A DNA stretch of 64,000 nucleotides from Acinetobacter kookii (GTDB lineage: Bacteria; Pseudomonadota; Gammaproteobacteria; Pseudomonadales; Moraxellaceae), in contig NZ_FMYO01000004.1 in the NCBI RefSeq assembly GCF_900096895.1, positions 62,001 through 126,000 of the forward strand, in the 5' to 3' direction. The notes beneath the pieces were generated by a model. The model searched no databases, was not told the DNA's origin, and was given only the letters and a program-made list of their open reading frames with translations. A program made the position numbers and the translations under genes. Within the stretch, counting starts at the first letter, position 1; every line of letters starts with the position of its first letter. This document shows positions 45,207 to 56,411 of the stretch, piece by piece.

Positions 45207-45310
45207 TGTAAAGCAAAACGTAATTCAAACAAGGAATGGGGCAGCCAGTACTCTCACAACAAATATTGAGAAATGAGCCACCCAAAAACATACTTCCAAG
45301 GAGTAACAAA

Positions 45311-46231
45311 ATGGATCGTCAAACCATTGAAAATGTAGTTAAAGCTTGTAACGTAGACACTTCTGAAGGTCCAGTAAATGCACGTGTACAACAGGTACTG
45401 GTGCGTTTGGTTACAGATTTGTTCCAAGCGATTGAAGACCTGGATCTCAGCCAGTCTGAAGTTTGGAAAGGTATTGAAACCATTATTGATATCGCAAAAG
45501 CTGATGAGTTTGCATTGATGGGATCTGCAGTCGGTCTGGAACACTTCCTTGACCTGCGTGCTGATGAAGCTGATGCGAAAGCAGGCTTAACGGGTGGTAC
45601 GCCACGTACAATTGAAGGTCCTTTGTATGTTGCTGGTGCACCTGAGTCTACAGGTTTTGCCCGTATGGATGATGGTTCTGAAGAAGGCAAAATCCCGACA
45701 TTAATCATCGACGGTACTGTAACTGATACAGAAGGCAACATCATTCCTGGTGCTAAAGTTGAAGTTTGGCATGCCAACAGTCACGGTAACTATTCATTCT
45801 TTGACAAATCACAAAGCCACTTTAACCTGCGTCGCTCAATCTTTGCAGATGAAAAAGGCCAATACACTGCCCTTACTACCATGCCGGTAGGTTATGGCCT
45901 GAACCCTGAAGGTCCGCTTCAAGGTGTTCTTAACATGATCTCCCGTCATGGTCAGCGCCCTGCTCACGTGCACTATTTCATCTCTGCACCGGGCTACCGT
46001 AAGCTAACCACCCAGTTCAACATCGAAGGCGACAAGTACCTTTGGGATGACTTCGCATTCGGTACACGTGAAGGTCTGGTTGCAACTGCTGTGGACGTAA
46101 CTGATGAAGCTGAAATCGCACGTCGTGGCCTGAAAGGTCCTTTCAAACACATCCAGTTCGATGTAGTACTTCAGAAAGACAAAGCTGGTGCTCCTTCTAC
46201 TGAAGTTGAACGTCGTCGCGCAAGCGCTTAA
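45311..46231 (+). CDS. catA: Catechol 1,2-dioxygenase
   Basis: 306 residues. Iron ligands are two Tyr and two His: the N-terminal part holds GNYSFFD, and RPAHVHYFISAPGY carries the His-x-His. An N-terminal helical linker (about 1-90) fits the lipid-binding dimer interface of CatA. It opens catechol to cis,cis-muconate. ATG at 45311 follows AAGGAG. It is within the catBCA-ben run; in A. baylyi ADP1 catA is separate from catB and catC. Confidence 0.95.
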   Translation: MDRQTIENVVKACNVDTSEGPVNARVQQVLVRLVTDLFQAIEDLDLSQSEVWKGIETIIDIAKADEFALMGSAVGLEHFLDLRADEADAKAGLTGGTPRTIEGPLYVAGAPESTGFARMDDGSEEGKIPTLIIDGTVTDTEGNIIPGAKVEVWHANSHGNYSFFDKSQSHFNLRRSIFADEKGQYTALTTMPVGYGLNPEGPLQGVLNMISRHGQRPAHVHYFISAPGYRKLTTQFNIEGDKYLWDDFAFGTREGLVATAVDVTDEAEIARRGLKGPFKHIQFDVVLQKDKAGAPSTEVERRRASA

Positions 46232-46250
46232 TGACCTTATGATAGGAAAT

Positions 46251-46276
46251 CGAGATGTCAGTTTCATGACATCTCG
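46251..46276 (+). other. Stem-loop between catA and benA
   Basis: Perfect 10-bp stem CGAGATGTCA / TGACATCTCG with a 6-base loop at the boundary of the catechol and benzoate genes. The absence of a T run argues for an RNA stability or processing hairpin. Confidence 0.55.
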
Positions 46277-46312
46277 GTGACTTGCCCAAAGTTGGACAGT
46301 CGGAGAACGGAC

Positions 46313-47697
46313 ATGCCTCGTATCCCAGTAATTAACACCAGCCATCTTGATCGTATTGATGAACTTTTAGTTGACGATTTTGAAAGTGGCGAATTTAAGC
46401 TTCACCGTTCTGTATTTACAGATCAAGCCCTGTTTGACCTGGAGATGAAATACATCTTTGAAGGCAACTGGGTTTATCTGGCCCATGAAAGCCAGATTCC
46501 AAACAACAACGATTTCTATACCACTTATATTGGCCGTCAGCCAATCATCATTGCGCGTAACCGTAATGGCGAACTGAATGCCATGATTAATGCCTGTTCT
46601 CACCGTGGCGCACAATTGTGCCGTAACAAGAAAGGCAACAAAGCGACTTATACCTGCCCATTCCACGGCTGGACATTCAACAACTCTGGCAAGTTGTTAA
46701 AAGTGAAAGACCCAAGCGAAGCAGGTTATTCAGACTGCTTCAACAAAGACGGTTCACACGACCTGAAAAAAGTTGCACGTTTTGAAAGCTATAAAGGCTT
46801 CCTGTTCGGTAGCTTGAATCCGGACGTTCCTTCACTGGAAGAATACCTGGGCGAAGCGACCAAAATCATTGACATGATTGTAGGCCAGTCAGAGCAAGGC
46901 CTGGAAGTTTTACGTGGTTCTTCGACTTATACCTATGAAGGTAACTGGAAGTTGACTGCCGAAAACGGTGCCGATGGTTACCACGTGTCTGCCGTACACT
47001 GGAACTACGCTGCAACAACTCAGCAACGTAAAGAGAAAGAAGCCGGTGACAACATCCGTGCCATGAGTGCAGGTTCATGGGGCAAACAAGGCGGTGGTTC
47101 TTACGGCTTTGAACACGGTCACATGCTGCTATGGACACAATGGGCCAACCCGGAAGACCGTCCTAACTTTGCCAAAAAAGATGAATACACCGAGCAATAC
47201 GGTGATGCTATGGCGAAATGGATGATCGAACGTTCACGTAACCTGTGCCTCTATCCAAACGTATATTTCATGGACCAGTTCGGTTCACAAATTCGCGTAT
47301 TACGTCCACTTTCTGTCGATAAGACTGAAGTGACCATTTACTGTATCGCGCCTAAAGGTGAAGAGCCAGAAGCTCGCGCACGCCGTATCCGCCAGTACGA
47401 AGACTTCTTTAATGCTTCAGGTATGGCTACTCCAGACGACCTGGAAGAATTCCGTGCCTGTCAGGCGGGTTACGCAGGTATCGCGCTTGAATGGAACGAC
47501 ATGTGCCGTGGTTCTAAACACTGGATCCAAGGTCCGGATGATGCTGCCAACGAAATCGGTTTAAAACCAAAACTTTCTGGTGTTAAAACGGAAGATGAAG
47601 GTTTGTACCTGGCTCAGCACCAGTACTGGTTAGAACTGATCAAGAAAGGCATTGCGACTGAGAAAGAAATTGCGGCATCTACTGAAGGAGAAAACGC

Positions 47698-47701
<4 letters not shown>
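46313..47701 (+). CDS. benA: Benzoate 1,2-dioxygenase large subunit
   Basis: 462 residues. The Rieske cluster motif is C-x-H (CSHRG) with C-x2-H (CPFHGW) near 95-120, and the mononuclear iron site is in [15 protein letters not shown] near 220-235. It adds both oxygen atoms to benzoate, giving the cis-diol acid. ATG at 46313 follows GGAGAACGG. It overlaps benB by 4 bases. Confidence 0.96.
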
Positions 47702-49295
<1,594 letters not shown>

Positions 49296-49312
49296 TTCAA
49301 GGAGATTTTTCA

Positions 49313-50098
49313 ATGTCTAATCGTCAAAGATTTGAAAATAAAGTTGTGATCGTAACTGGTGCCGCTCAAGGCATCGGTCGCGGTGTCGCGCTGCAAGTCG
49401 CCAGTGAAGGTGCTCAAGTGGTGATGGCTGACCTTTCTCCTTATGTGGAAGAAGTTCTGGCTGAAATTGAAGCCACAGGCGGTGATGCGATTACGGTGAA
49501 AGCCAATCTGGAAACTTTTGCAGGTGCAGAATCTGTGGTTGCCAAAGCGATTGAAACCTATGGCCGTGTCGATGTGCTGATCAACAACGTCGGTGGCGCG
49601 ATCTGGATGAAACCTTTCCAGGAATTTTCTGAAGAGGAAATCATCAAGGAAGTGAACCGTTCATTGTTCCCGACCATGTGGTGCTGCCGTGCCGTGTTGC
49701 CTGAAATGATCAAGAATCAGAAAGGTACCATTGTTAACGTATCTTCAATTGCAACACGCGGCATTAACCGTGTGCCTTATTCGGCTTCAAAAGGTGGCGT
49801 GAACGGTTTAACCGCTTCCCTCGCCTTTGAACATGCCAAAGACGGGATTCGTGTCAATGCAGTGGCAACCGGTGGAACAGAAGCTCCACCACGTAAAGTG
49901 CCACGCAATGCCAATCCACTTTCTGAATCTGAAAAAGAGTGGATGCAGCAGGTAGTCGATCAAACCATTGACCGTACTTTCCTGGGACGCTATGGCACGA
50001 TTCAGGAGCAAGTGAATGCCATCACTTTCCTGGCATCTGACGACTCGTCTTATATGACAGGGACAGTGGTTCCTGTTGGTGGTGGTGATCAGGGCTAA
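49313..50098 (+). CDS. benD: Benzoate cis-diol dehydrogenase (SDR)
   Basis: 261 residues, SDR with GAAQGIGRG (cofactor), NNVGGA, and the catalytic YSASKGG near 155. It oxidises and decarboxylates 1,2-dihydroxycyclohexadiene-1-carboxylate to catechol with NAD+. It follows benC by 17 bases with AAGGAG before the ATG. Confidence 0.95.
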   Translation: MSNRQRFENKVVIVTGAAQGIGRGVALQVASEGAQVVMADLSPYVEEVLAEIEATGGDAITVKANLETFAGAESVVAKAIETYGRVDVLINNVGGAIWMKPFQEFSEEEIIKEVNRSLFPTMWCCRAVLPEMIKNQKGTIVNVSSIATRGINRVPYSASKGGVNGLTASLAFEHAKDGIRVNAVATGGTEAPPRKVPRNANPLSESEKEWMQQVVDQTIDRTFLGRYGTIQEQVNAITFLASDDSSYMTGTVVPVGGGDQG

Positions 50099-50156
50099 CC
50101 CCCCGATCATAAACGTGGTACAGGATCATTGATTTATCAGCATGGAGGCAGTAGCA

Positions 50157-51386
50157 ATGACGACCCTGTTTAAAAGCTTAAAAGATGACTGGTCTGTGTC
50201 AGCAACGGTTGCAGGATTTTTAGCCGTGCTGATTTCCTATTCCGGGCCGTTGATCATCTTTTTCCAAGCGGCACAAAAAGCCAATGTTGACCCCAGCATG
50301 ATGATTTCATGGATCTGGGGAATCTCCATTGGTGCAGCAGTTGCAGGGATTTTTTTATCAATCAAGTACAAAGTCCCGGTTATCACTGCCTGGTCAGCGC
50401 CCGGCACGGCACTGTTGGTCACGTTATTTCCCAATATTTCTTTAAATGAAGCGGTCGCTGCCTATATTACGGCCGCTTTGGTAATTCTTGTTATTGGTTT
50501 GACAGGCTATTTCGACAAGCTTTTGAAATGGATTCCCCAATCCATTGCGGCGGGCATGATGGCCGGGATTCTATTTCAATTTGGCCTGGGACTGTTTACC
50601 GCTACAAACAGCATGCCCCTGATCGTGTTTGGCATGGTGCTGGTTTTTTTAGTATCCAAGCGCATAAATCCACGCTACAGCATGGTTTGGGTACTGCTTG
50701 CAGGGGTTTTACTCAGCTTAGTCCTCGGCAAAATGAACCCTGTCACTGTTGATTTCAGCCTTGCCATTCCACAGTGGATTAGCCCTGAATGGTCAATTAA
50801 TGGCATGCTGAATCTGGCGATTCCACTAATCCTGGTCAGTCTTACCGGGCAGTTTTTGCCCGGCATGGCCATTATGAAACTCAGCGGTTATGACACACCT
50901 GCAAAACCGATTATCACCACCACCAGTATTGCATCGCTTGCTGTGGCTTGCGTAGGTGGCATCACCATTGTTTTGGCATCCATTACCGCTGCCTTATGCA
51001 TGGGTAAGGATGCACATGAACTGAAAGATAAGCGCTATATTGCAGGCATTGCCAATGGTGTGTTTTACATTTTAGGCGGATTATTTGCCGGCAGCATCGT
51101 GATGCTGTTCAGCCTGCTTCCGAAAGAACTGGTTGCAGCGCTTGCAGGCCTTGCCCTGTTGGGTGCCATTGCTACTAATGTTTCAGTGTCCATGAAAGAT
51201 GAAAGCGAACGTGATGCAGCCTTAATCACTTTTTTAGCCACGGCATCTGGTATGCATTTCCTTGGATTGAGTTCGGTGTTTTGGGGCATTTGTATCGGTC
51301 TCGTCGCCCATCTTTTATTAAGCAAACCCCAAACAGGTCCGACAGTGTCAAACACTGTTTCCCTCTCCCAAACTGAAACTAAATAA
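50157..51386 (+). CDS. benE: BenE-family benzoate/H+ symporter
   Basis: About 409 residues, twelve helices, with SYSGPLIIFFQAA near 25 and the helix-end ITAWSAPGTALL motif near 75 typical of BenE. It is a second possible route for benzoate uptake besides BenK. ATG at 50157 follows GGAGG by eight bases. It closes the ben part of the run. Confidence 0.92.
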   Translation: MTTLFKSLKDDWSVSATVAGFLAVLISYSGPLIIFFQAAQKANVDPSMMISWIWGISIGAAVAGIFLSIKYKVPVITAWSAPGTALLVTLFPNISLNEAVAAYITAALVILVIGLTGYFDKLLKWIPQSIAAGMMAGILFQFGLGLFTATNSMPLIVFGMVLVFLVSKRINPRYSMVWVLLAGVLLSLVLGKMNPVTVDFSLAIPQWISPEWSINGMLNLAIPLILVSLTGQFLPGMAIMKLSGYDTPAKPIITTTSIASLAVACVGGITIVLASITAALCMGKDAHELKDKRYIAGIANGVFYILGGLFAGSIVMLFSLLPKELVAALAGLALLGAIATNVSVSMKDESERDAALITFLATASGMHFLGLSSVFWGICIGLVAHLLLSKPQTGPTVSNTVSLSQTETK

Positions 51387-51406
51387 TTTTAGCGTTAGGA
51401 ACGATT

Positions 51407-52093
51407 ATGATCGATAAAAGCGTGGCTTCATTAATGGAAGTCCTCTCTCAAATTAAAGATGGCTCGACCATCATGATTGGCGGTTTTGGTACAGCGGGTC
51501 AGCCGGCAGAGCTGATTGATGGCCTGATTGAGCTGGGCATCAAGGATCTGGTGATTGTCAACAATAACGCTGGGAATGGCGACTATGGTCTAGCCAAACT
51601 GCTTAAAGCTGGTGCAGTCCGTAAAATCATCTGCTCTTTCCCGCGTCAGTCGGATTCCTGGGTGTTTGACGAACTTTACCGTGCCGGAAAAATCGAACTG
51701 GAACTGGTCCCTCAAGGCAACCTGGCGTGCCGTATTCAGGCTGCGGGTATGGGCTTGGGTCCAATCTACACGCCTACAGGTTTCGGAACATTGCTGGCTG
51801 AAGGTAAACCGACCCTGAACTATGAAGGCAAAGACTATGTGCTGGAAAACCCGATCAAGGCGGATTTTGCTTTGATTAAAGCACATCAAGGCGACCGTTG
51901 GGGCAACCTGGTGTACCGTAAATCTGCGCGTAACTTCGGTCCGATCATGGCGATGGCTGCTGACGTGACCATTGCCCAGGTGTCTGAAGTGGTTGAACTG
52001 GGTGCGCTTGATCCTGAACACATCATTACCCCGGGAATTTTTGTACAGCATGTTGTTGCTGTGGGCACTAAACAACTTGAGCAATCTGCTTAA
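51407..52093 (+). CDS. catI: 3-oxoadipate CoA-transferase subunit A
   Basis: 228 residues of the family I CoA-transferases with GGFGTAGQPAELIDGLIE near 25-45 and NNNAGNGDYGLAKLLKAG. With CatJ it moves CoA from succinyl-CoA to 3-oxoadipate. It is 20 bases after benE. The pca homolog PcaI is nearly the same; placement next to cat genes favours the cat name. Confidence 0.93.
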   Translation: MIDKSVASLMEVLSQIKDGSTIMIGGFGTAGQPAELIDGLIELGIKDLVIVNNNAGNGDYGLAKLLKAGAVRKIICSFPRQSDSWVFDELYRAGKIELELVPQGNLACRIQAAGMGLGPIYTPTGFGTLLAEGKPTLNYEGKDYVLENPIKADFALIKAHQGDRWGNLVYRKSARNFGPIMAMAADVTIAQVSEVVELGALDPEHIITPGIFVQHVVAVGTKQLEQSA

Positions 52094-52111
52094 TCACGCG
52101 AGGATAAAAAG

Positions 52112-52762
52112 ATGAGCTATAGCAAACTGACCCGTGACCAGATCGCTGAACGTGTGGCACAAGACATTCCTGATGGTGCCTATGTCAACCTGGGCATTGG
52201 CTTACCGACCAAAATTTCCAGCTACCTGCCTGCCGATAAAGACGTGTTTCTACATTCTGAAAATGGCCTGCTGGCTTTCGGCCCTCCTCCTGCTGAAGAA
52301 GACCGTGATCCAGAACTGATCAATGCCGGGAAAGAATTTGTCACGATGCTGACCGGTGGTTCTTTCTTCCATCACGGTGATTCATTCGCCATGATGCGTG
52401 GCGGTCACCTGGACATCGCCGTACTCGGTGCTTTCCAGGTCGCTGAAAATGGTGACCTGGCCAACTGGCATACCGGTGCACCGGATGCGATTCCTGCAGT
52501 AGGCGGTGCAATGGACTTGGCTGTTGGTGCCAAAAAAGTCTTTATCACCACCGATCACGTGACCAAAAAAGGCGAGCCAAAAATCGTGGCTGAGCTGTCT
52601 TACCCTGCGACTGGCCTGAAATGTGTCGACCGTATCTACACTGACCTCTGCGTGATTGATGTCACCCCTGAAGGCATGAAAGTGATTGAGAAAGTTGAAG
52701 GCCTGTCATTTGAAGAATTGCAGTCAATGACCGGTGCCAAACTGATTGATGCAACTCAATGA
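52112..52762 (+). CDS. catJ: 3-oxoadipate CoA-transferase subunit B
   Basis: 216 residues. The catalytic Glu sits in HSENGLLAFGP near residue 50, the covalent CoA-thioester residue. NLGIGLPTKISSYLP and GGHLDIAVLGAFQV are family parts. It partners CatI, 18 bases apart. Confidence 0.94.
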   Translation: MSYSKLTRDQIAERVAQDIPDGAYVNLGIGLPTKISSYLPADKDVFLHSENGLLAFGPPPAEEDRDPELINAGKEFVTMLTGGSFFHHGDSFAMMRGGHLDIAVLGAFQVAENGDLANWHTGAPDAIPAVGGAMDLAVGAKKVFITTDHVTKKGEPKIVAELSYPATGLKCVDRIYTDLCVIDVTPEGMKVIEKVEGLSFEELQSMTGAKLIDATQ

Positions 52763-52820
52763 GTATAAATAGACAGACATCGCTATTTTTAAACGACGCA
52801 TTGAATAGAGATTGAACGTT

Positions 52821-52901
52821 CCTTCTCCCTCTGGGAGAAGGCTAGGATGAGGGGAATTTTCCAAACATCCTCTCCCTAACCCTCTCCTTCAAAGGAGAGG
52901 G
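52821..52901. repeat. REP-like paired palindromes between catJ and catF
   Basis: Two GC-rich hairpins in opposite arrangement: CCTTCTCCC / GGGAGAAGG (52821-52841, 3-base loop) and CCCTCTCCTT / AAGGAGAGGG (52880-52901, 2-base loop). The linking parts GGCTAGGATGAGGGG and CATCCTCTCCCTAACC are partly complementary. This looks like a small mobile REP-type unit inside an operon. Confidence 0.7.
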
Positions 52902-52926
52902 AACTTTATAAAGAAGAGAATACTCC

Positions 52927-54129
52927 ATGAAAAACGCATATATCATTGATGCCATCCGTACCCCATTCGGCCGTTATGCCGGTGGCCTCGCTCCTGTCCG
53001 TACTGATGACCTGGGTGCACTTCCAATCAAGGCCTTGATGGAACGCAATCCATCGGTGAACTGGGAACAGGTCGATGACGTGATTTACGGCTGTGCCAAC
53101 CAGGCCGGTGAAGATAACCGTAACGTCGGTCGCATGTCGGCTCTTTTAGCGGGTTTACCGTACCAAGTACCGGCAACGACAATTAACCGTCTTTGTGGTT
53201 CATCACTGGATGCGATTGCCATGGCAGCACGTACCATTAAAGCGGGCGAAGCTGAACTGATTATTGCCGGTGGTGTTGAGTCAATGAGCCGTGCGCCGTT
53301 TGTAATGGGCAAGTCTGAATCTGCCTATGGTCGCAGTCAGAAGATTGAAGACACCACCATGGGCTGGCGCTTCATTAACCCGAAACTGAAAGAAATGTAC
53401 GGCGTGGAAACCATGCCGCAAACCGCTGAAAACCTGGCGGAACAGTTCAATATTAACCGTGCCGATCAGGACCAGTTTGCCTTGACCAGCCAGCAACGTA
53501 CCGCTGCTGCACAAGCACGTGGTTTCTTTGATAAAGAAATTATTCCTGTGGTGATTCCACAGCGTAAAGGTGATCCGGTCGTCGTTGATAAAGACGAACA
53601 TCCACGTGCGACCACGACAGAAGCTTTGGCAAAACTGAAACCTGTGGTGAAAGCCGATGGTACCGTAACGGCAGGTAATGCTTCCGGGATCAATGATGGT
53701 GCGGCTGCCCTACTCATTGCATCTGATGAAGCTGTTACTCAACACGGTTTGAAACCGCGTGCCAAAATTATCGGTTCAACCGTTGTGGGCGTTGAACCGC
53801 GTATTATGGGCTTTGGTCCTGCACCGGCCATCAAAAAACTATTGGCGCAAACCGGTTTGACTTTAGAGCAGATGGATGTGATCGAGCTGAACGAAGCTTT
53901 TGCTGCACAAGCACTGGCCTGTACCCGTGACTTAGGCATTGAAGATGGTTCAGAGAAAGTGAATCCGAACGGTGGTGCGATTGCTTTAGGTCATCCACTC
54001 GGTGCTTCAGGCGCGCGTCTGGTGACCACAGCACTGAACCAGCTGGAACAGACTGGTGGTAAATACGCACTATGCTCTATGTGCATTGGTGTCGGTCAAG
54101 GCATCGCTTTGATTATTGAACGCGTTTAA
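52927..54129 (+). CDS. catF: 3-oxoadipyl-CoA thiolase
   Basis: 400 residues, full-length thiolase. The active Cys is in [12 protein letters not shown] near 90, and [16 protein letters not shown] near 355 and [10 protein letters not shown] near 385 hold the other catalytic residues. It cleaves 3-oxoadipyl-CoA to succinyl-CoA and acetyl-CoA, the end of the pathway. Confidence 0.95.
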   Translation: MKNAYIIDAIRTPFGRYAGGLAPVRTDDLGALPIKALMERNPSVNWEQVDDVIYGCANQAGEDNRNVGRMSALLAGLPYQVPATTINRLCGSSLDAIAMAARTIKAGEAELIIAGGVESMSRAPFVMGKSESAYGRSQKIEDTTMGWRFINPKLKEMYGVETMPQTAENLAEQFNINRADQDQFALTSQQRTAAAQARGFFDKEIIPVVIPQRKGDPVVVDKDEHPRATTTEALAKLKPVVKADGTVTAGNASGINDGAAALLIASDEAVTQHGLKPRAKIIGSTVVGVEPRIMGFGPAPAIKKLLAQTGLTLEQMDVIELNEAFAAQALACTRDLGIEDGSEKVNPNGGAIALGHPLGASGARLVTTALNQLEQTGGKYALCSMCIGVGQGIALIIERV

Positions 54130-54141
54130 TCCTCATTCAAA

Positions 54142-54210
54142 GTCCCCCTTTCTTGCGCTTCAGCTTAAAGCAATGCTTAAGCCTTGCTCAGGGGGATTTA
54201 GGGGGATTTA
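54142..54210. repeat. Inverted/direct repeat between catF and catD
   Basis: GTCCCCCT (54142-54149) pairs with AGGGGGAT (54190-54197, one wobble), with an inner stem GCTTAA / TTAAGC. The decamer GGGGGATTTA occurs twice in tandem at 54191-54210. This is a second repeat-like insert in the run, unlike the catJ-catF one. Confidence 0.55.
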
Positions 54211-54232
54211 TAAGATTAAGGATTCTAAAAAA

Positions 54233-55012
54233 ATGCCAACTTTTACATCTAACGATGCCCAGATCAATTACCAGACCTTTGGTGATGCATCCAAGCCAGC
54301 CTTGATTTTTTCTAATTCACTCGGCACCAATTACGGGATGTGGCAAAAACAGTTTAATCACTTCAAACAGGATTATTTTGTGATTTGCTATGATACCCGT
54401 GGTCATGGGGCTTCATCTGCGCCACAAGGTCCGTATAGCCTTGATCAACTGGGTCAAGATGTTATTAACCTGCTTGATCATTTAAAAATTGAAAAAGCTG
54501 CGTTCTGTGGTATTTCAATGGGTGGTTTAACCGGTCAATGGTTAGCGATTAATAAGCCCGAACGTTTTAGCCACGTGATTGTCTGCAATACGGCAGCCAA
54601 AATTGGTCAGGAACAGGCCTGGAATGAGCGTGCCACTTTGGTACGTCAGCAAGGTCTACAACCAATTGCGTCTACCGCAGCATCACGCTGGTTTACCGAA
54701 CCCTTTATCCAAAGCAACCCAACAGTAGTTGAAAATCTTCAAAACGACTTGGAAGCTGGCAGCACCGAAGGTTATGCAAGCTGTTGTGAAGCTTTGGCTA
54801 AAGCGGATTTACGCGAACAGCTGAAAGATATTAATGTACCGGTACTGGTAATTGCAGGTCAGCAAGATCCGGTAACCACAGTGGTTGATGGCCAGTTCAT
54901 GCAAGAACGTATTGCCCATAGCCAGCTGTTTGAAATCAATGCTTCACATATTTCGAATGTAGAGCAACCTGAAGCCTTTAATCAGGCGGTGCAAAAATTT
55001 ATTGCAGCTTAA
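54233..55012 (+). CDS. catD: 3-oxoadipate enol-lactonase
   Basis: 259 residues, alpha/beta hydrolase. The nucleophile elbow is GISMGG near 95, the acid is in GQQDPVT near 205, and the His in SHISNVEQP near 240. It hydrolyses enol-lactone to 3-oxoadipate. ATG at 54233 follows AAGGA; an open frame upstream through the repeat is not likely to be used. It is the last gene of the run. Confidence 0.94.
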   Translation: MPTFTSNDAQINYQTFGDASKPALIFSNSLGTNYGMWQKQFNHFKQDYFVICYDTRGHGASSAPQGPYSLDQLGQDVINLLDHLKIEKAAFCGISMGGLTGQWLAINKPERFSHVIVCNTAAKIGQEQAWNERATLVRQQGLQPIASTAASRWFTEPFIQSNPTVVENLQNDLEAGSTEGYASCCEALAKADLREQLKDINVPVLVIAGQQDPVTTVVDGQFMQERIAHSQLFEINASHISNVEQPEAFNQAVQKFIAA

Positions 55013-55030
55013 AAAGCATAGAGCAAAAGC

Positions 55031-55060
55031 AAAAAAGCCACTTTTCGAAGTGGCTTTTTT
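55031..55060. terminator. Bidirectional terminator between catD and the EamA gene
   Basis: Perfect 13-bp stem AAAAAAGCCACTT / AAGTGGCTTTTTT with a TTCG tetraloop. A and T runs on either side serve both convergent genes. Confidence 0.92.
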
Positions 55061-55083
55061 ATCTTTTCAATCTTTTTCTCGCA

Positions 55084-55971
55084 TCAGGCCCAGATCACTA
55101 AAATTGCCGCAATCACTACCAGGGCCAATCCCCAATGCTCGGCACGGGCCAGTTTTTCCTTAAAGAAATAAGCGGAAATCAGCATACTAAACAGAATCTC
55201 GATTTGGCCCAAGGTTTTGACCACCGGTACACTCATCATGCTCATGGCAGTAAACCAGCCAAGCGATGCCATAAAACTGCATACACTTACCTTAAAGGTG
55301 AGACCCAGACGTTGCCACATGGCGATTAAAGTACGGCGACTAAACAGCCCCAGATAAAGCAGCATGCTGATACACTGGAAACTGATCACCAGCAATAATA
55401 CCCATCCTGCACGGTGTAAATTTGGTAAATTTGTGAGCTCCAGACTGGCTTCCCGTACCAGCAGTGAAGTAATGGCAAAACTTAAACCGCTTCCGATGCC
55501 AATTGCCAGCGTTTTGGCTGAAAACCCGATCATTTGCTGGCCTTTACTCAGCAAAAATACCGCATAACCACCCAGTGCCACCCCAATCCAGGCCAGAAAG
55601 GACAAATGATCCGCCAGGAAAGTTACCCCAATAATCGCTGCCAGTATTGCTTCACTTTTAGCCAGTCCTACCCCAATCGCGTAATTTTTTTGCTTAAACA
55701 GTTGCACCATCAGTGCAGTGGCTAAAATCTGGCTGGAAGCTGCAATCACAATGTAGACCCAGAACTTTGGCGTGAAGTGGACTATACTTTCAACCGGCTT
55801 GAAATAATACAGACTGCTGAGGTAAAGAGCAGCAAATGGCAATCCAAAAATAAACCGGGCCAGTGTGACTCCCCAGACATCGACCGTGGTACTCAGCTGT
55901 TTTTGAAAGGCATTACGCCAGGCCTGCATAAATGCTGCCATTAAAGTAAAGAAAATCCAGCTTACTGCCAT
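55084..55971 (-). CDS. EamA/DMT-family transporter
   Basis: 295 residues, ten hydrophobic helices in two five-helix repeats, typical of EamA proteins. It starts MAVSWIFFTLMAAFMQAWRN and ends with the AEHWGLALVVIAAILVIWA helix. The family exports small metabolites; the substrate is not readable. It is convergent to catD and not part of the aromatic operon. Confidence 0.88.
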   Translation of the reverse strand: MAVSWIFFTLMAAFMQAWRNAFQKQLSTTVDVWGVTLARFIFGLPFAALYLSSLYYFKPVESIVHFTPKFWVYIVIAASSQILATALMVQLFKQKNYAIGVGLAKSEAILAAIIGVTFLADHLSFLAWIGVALGGYAVFLLSKGQQMIGFSAKTLAIGIGSGLSFAITSLLVREASLELTNLPNLHRAGWVLLLVISFQCISMLLYLGLFSRRTLIAMWQRLGLTFKVSVCSFMASLGWFTAMSMMSVPVVKTLGQIEILFSMLISAYFFKEKLARAEHWGLALVVIAAILVIWA

Positions 55972-56411
55972 ATGCCTAGCGCCATTACAACAAAAGTGAA
56001 CTCATTCTATGCTCTAGCCGAAGGCATGACTAATTAAAAATGGGATGGGCTTTGATAGCGCAAAGTTTGGTTTGATACCCTGAACCATAAAAAAATATTA
56101 AGCACTGGCTATTTTCAGCTTCGGAAATTTAATCTTACAAAGCGTATCAGGCTTATAATTAATACCAAAAAAAATTCATATGTTTACTTACTATTTACAG
56201 CCTTCCCAAGTTGCTAAAATTTATTTGCAGCGGCTGAACACTTTCAATCAAAGCCCTTAATCCAGACTTGAAACATGAGCTGAAAATATAAGGATAAAGC
56301 TGCATTGAATAGATAAAACTTGCCTATGATGACCTGAAATCATTCCCTTTGCCTAAACAGTTTTATCTATGCAGGGCTGTCATTTCAGGTCTGCTTGGCA
56401 ATCTTAAGGTT
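55972..56411. other. Intergenic stretch with interlocked inverted repeats
   Basis: About 440 bases between the EamA start and the alcohol dehydrogenase end. The right part (56311-56401) is highly structured and listed separately. No gene seen. Confidence 0.5.
56311..56401. repeat. Interlocked inverted repeats
   Basis: Two perfect 10-bp pairs in A-B-A'-B' order: AGATAAAACT (56311-56320) with AGTTTTATCT (56359-56368), and GACCTGAAAT (56331-56340) with ATTTCAGGTC (56382-56391). An outer TTGCC / GGCAA pair frames the second. The two pairs cannot both fold as simple hairpins, so this is either a pseudoknot or two nested repeats. It lies just after the alcohol dehydrogenase stop. Confidence 0.5.
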
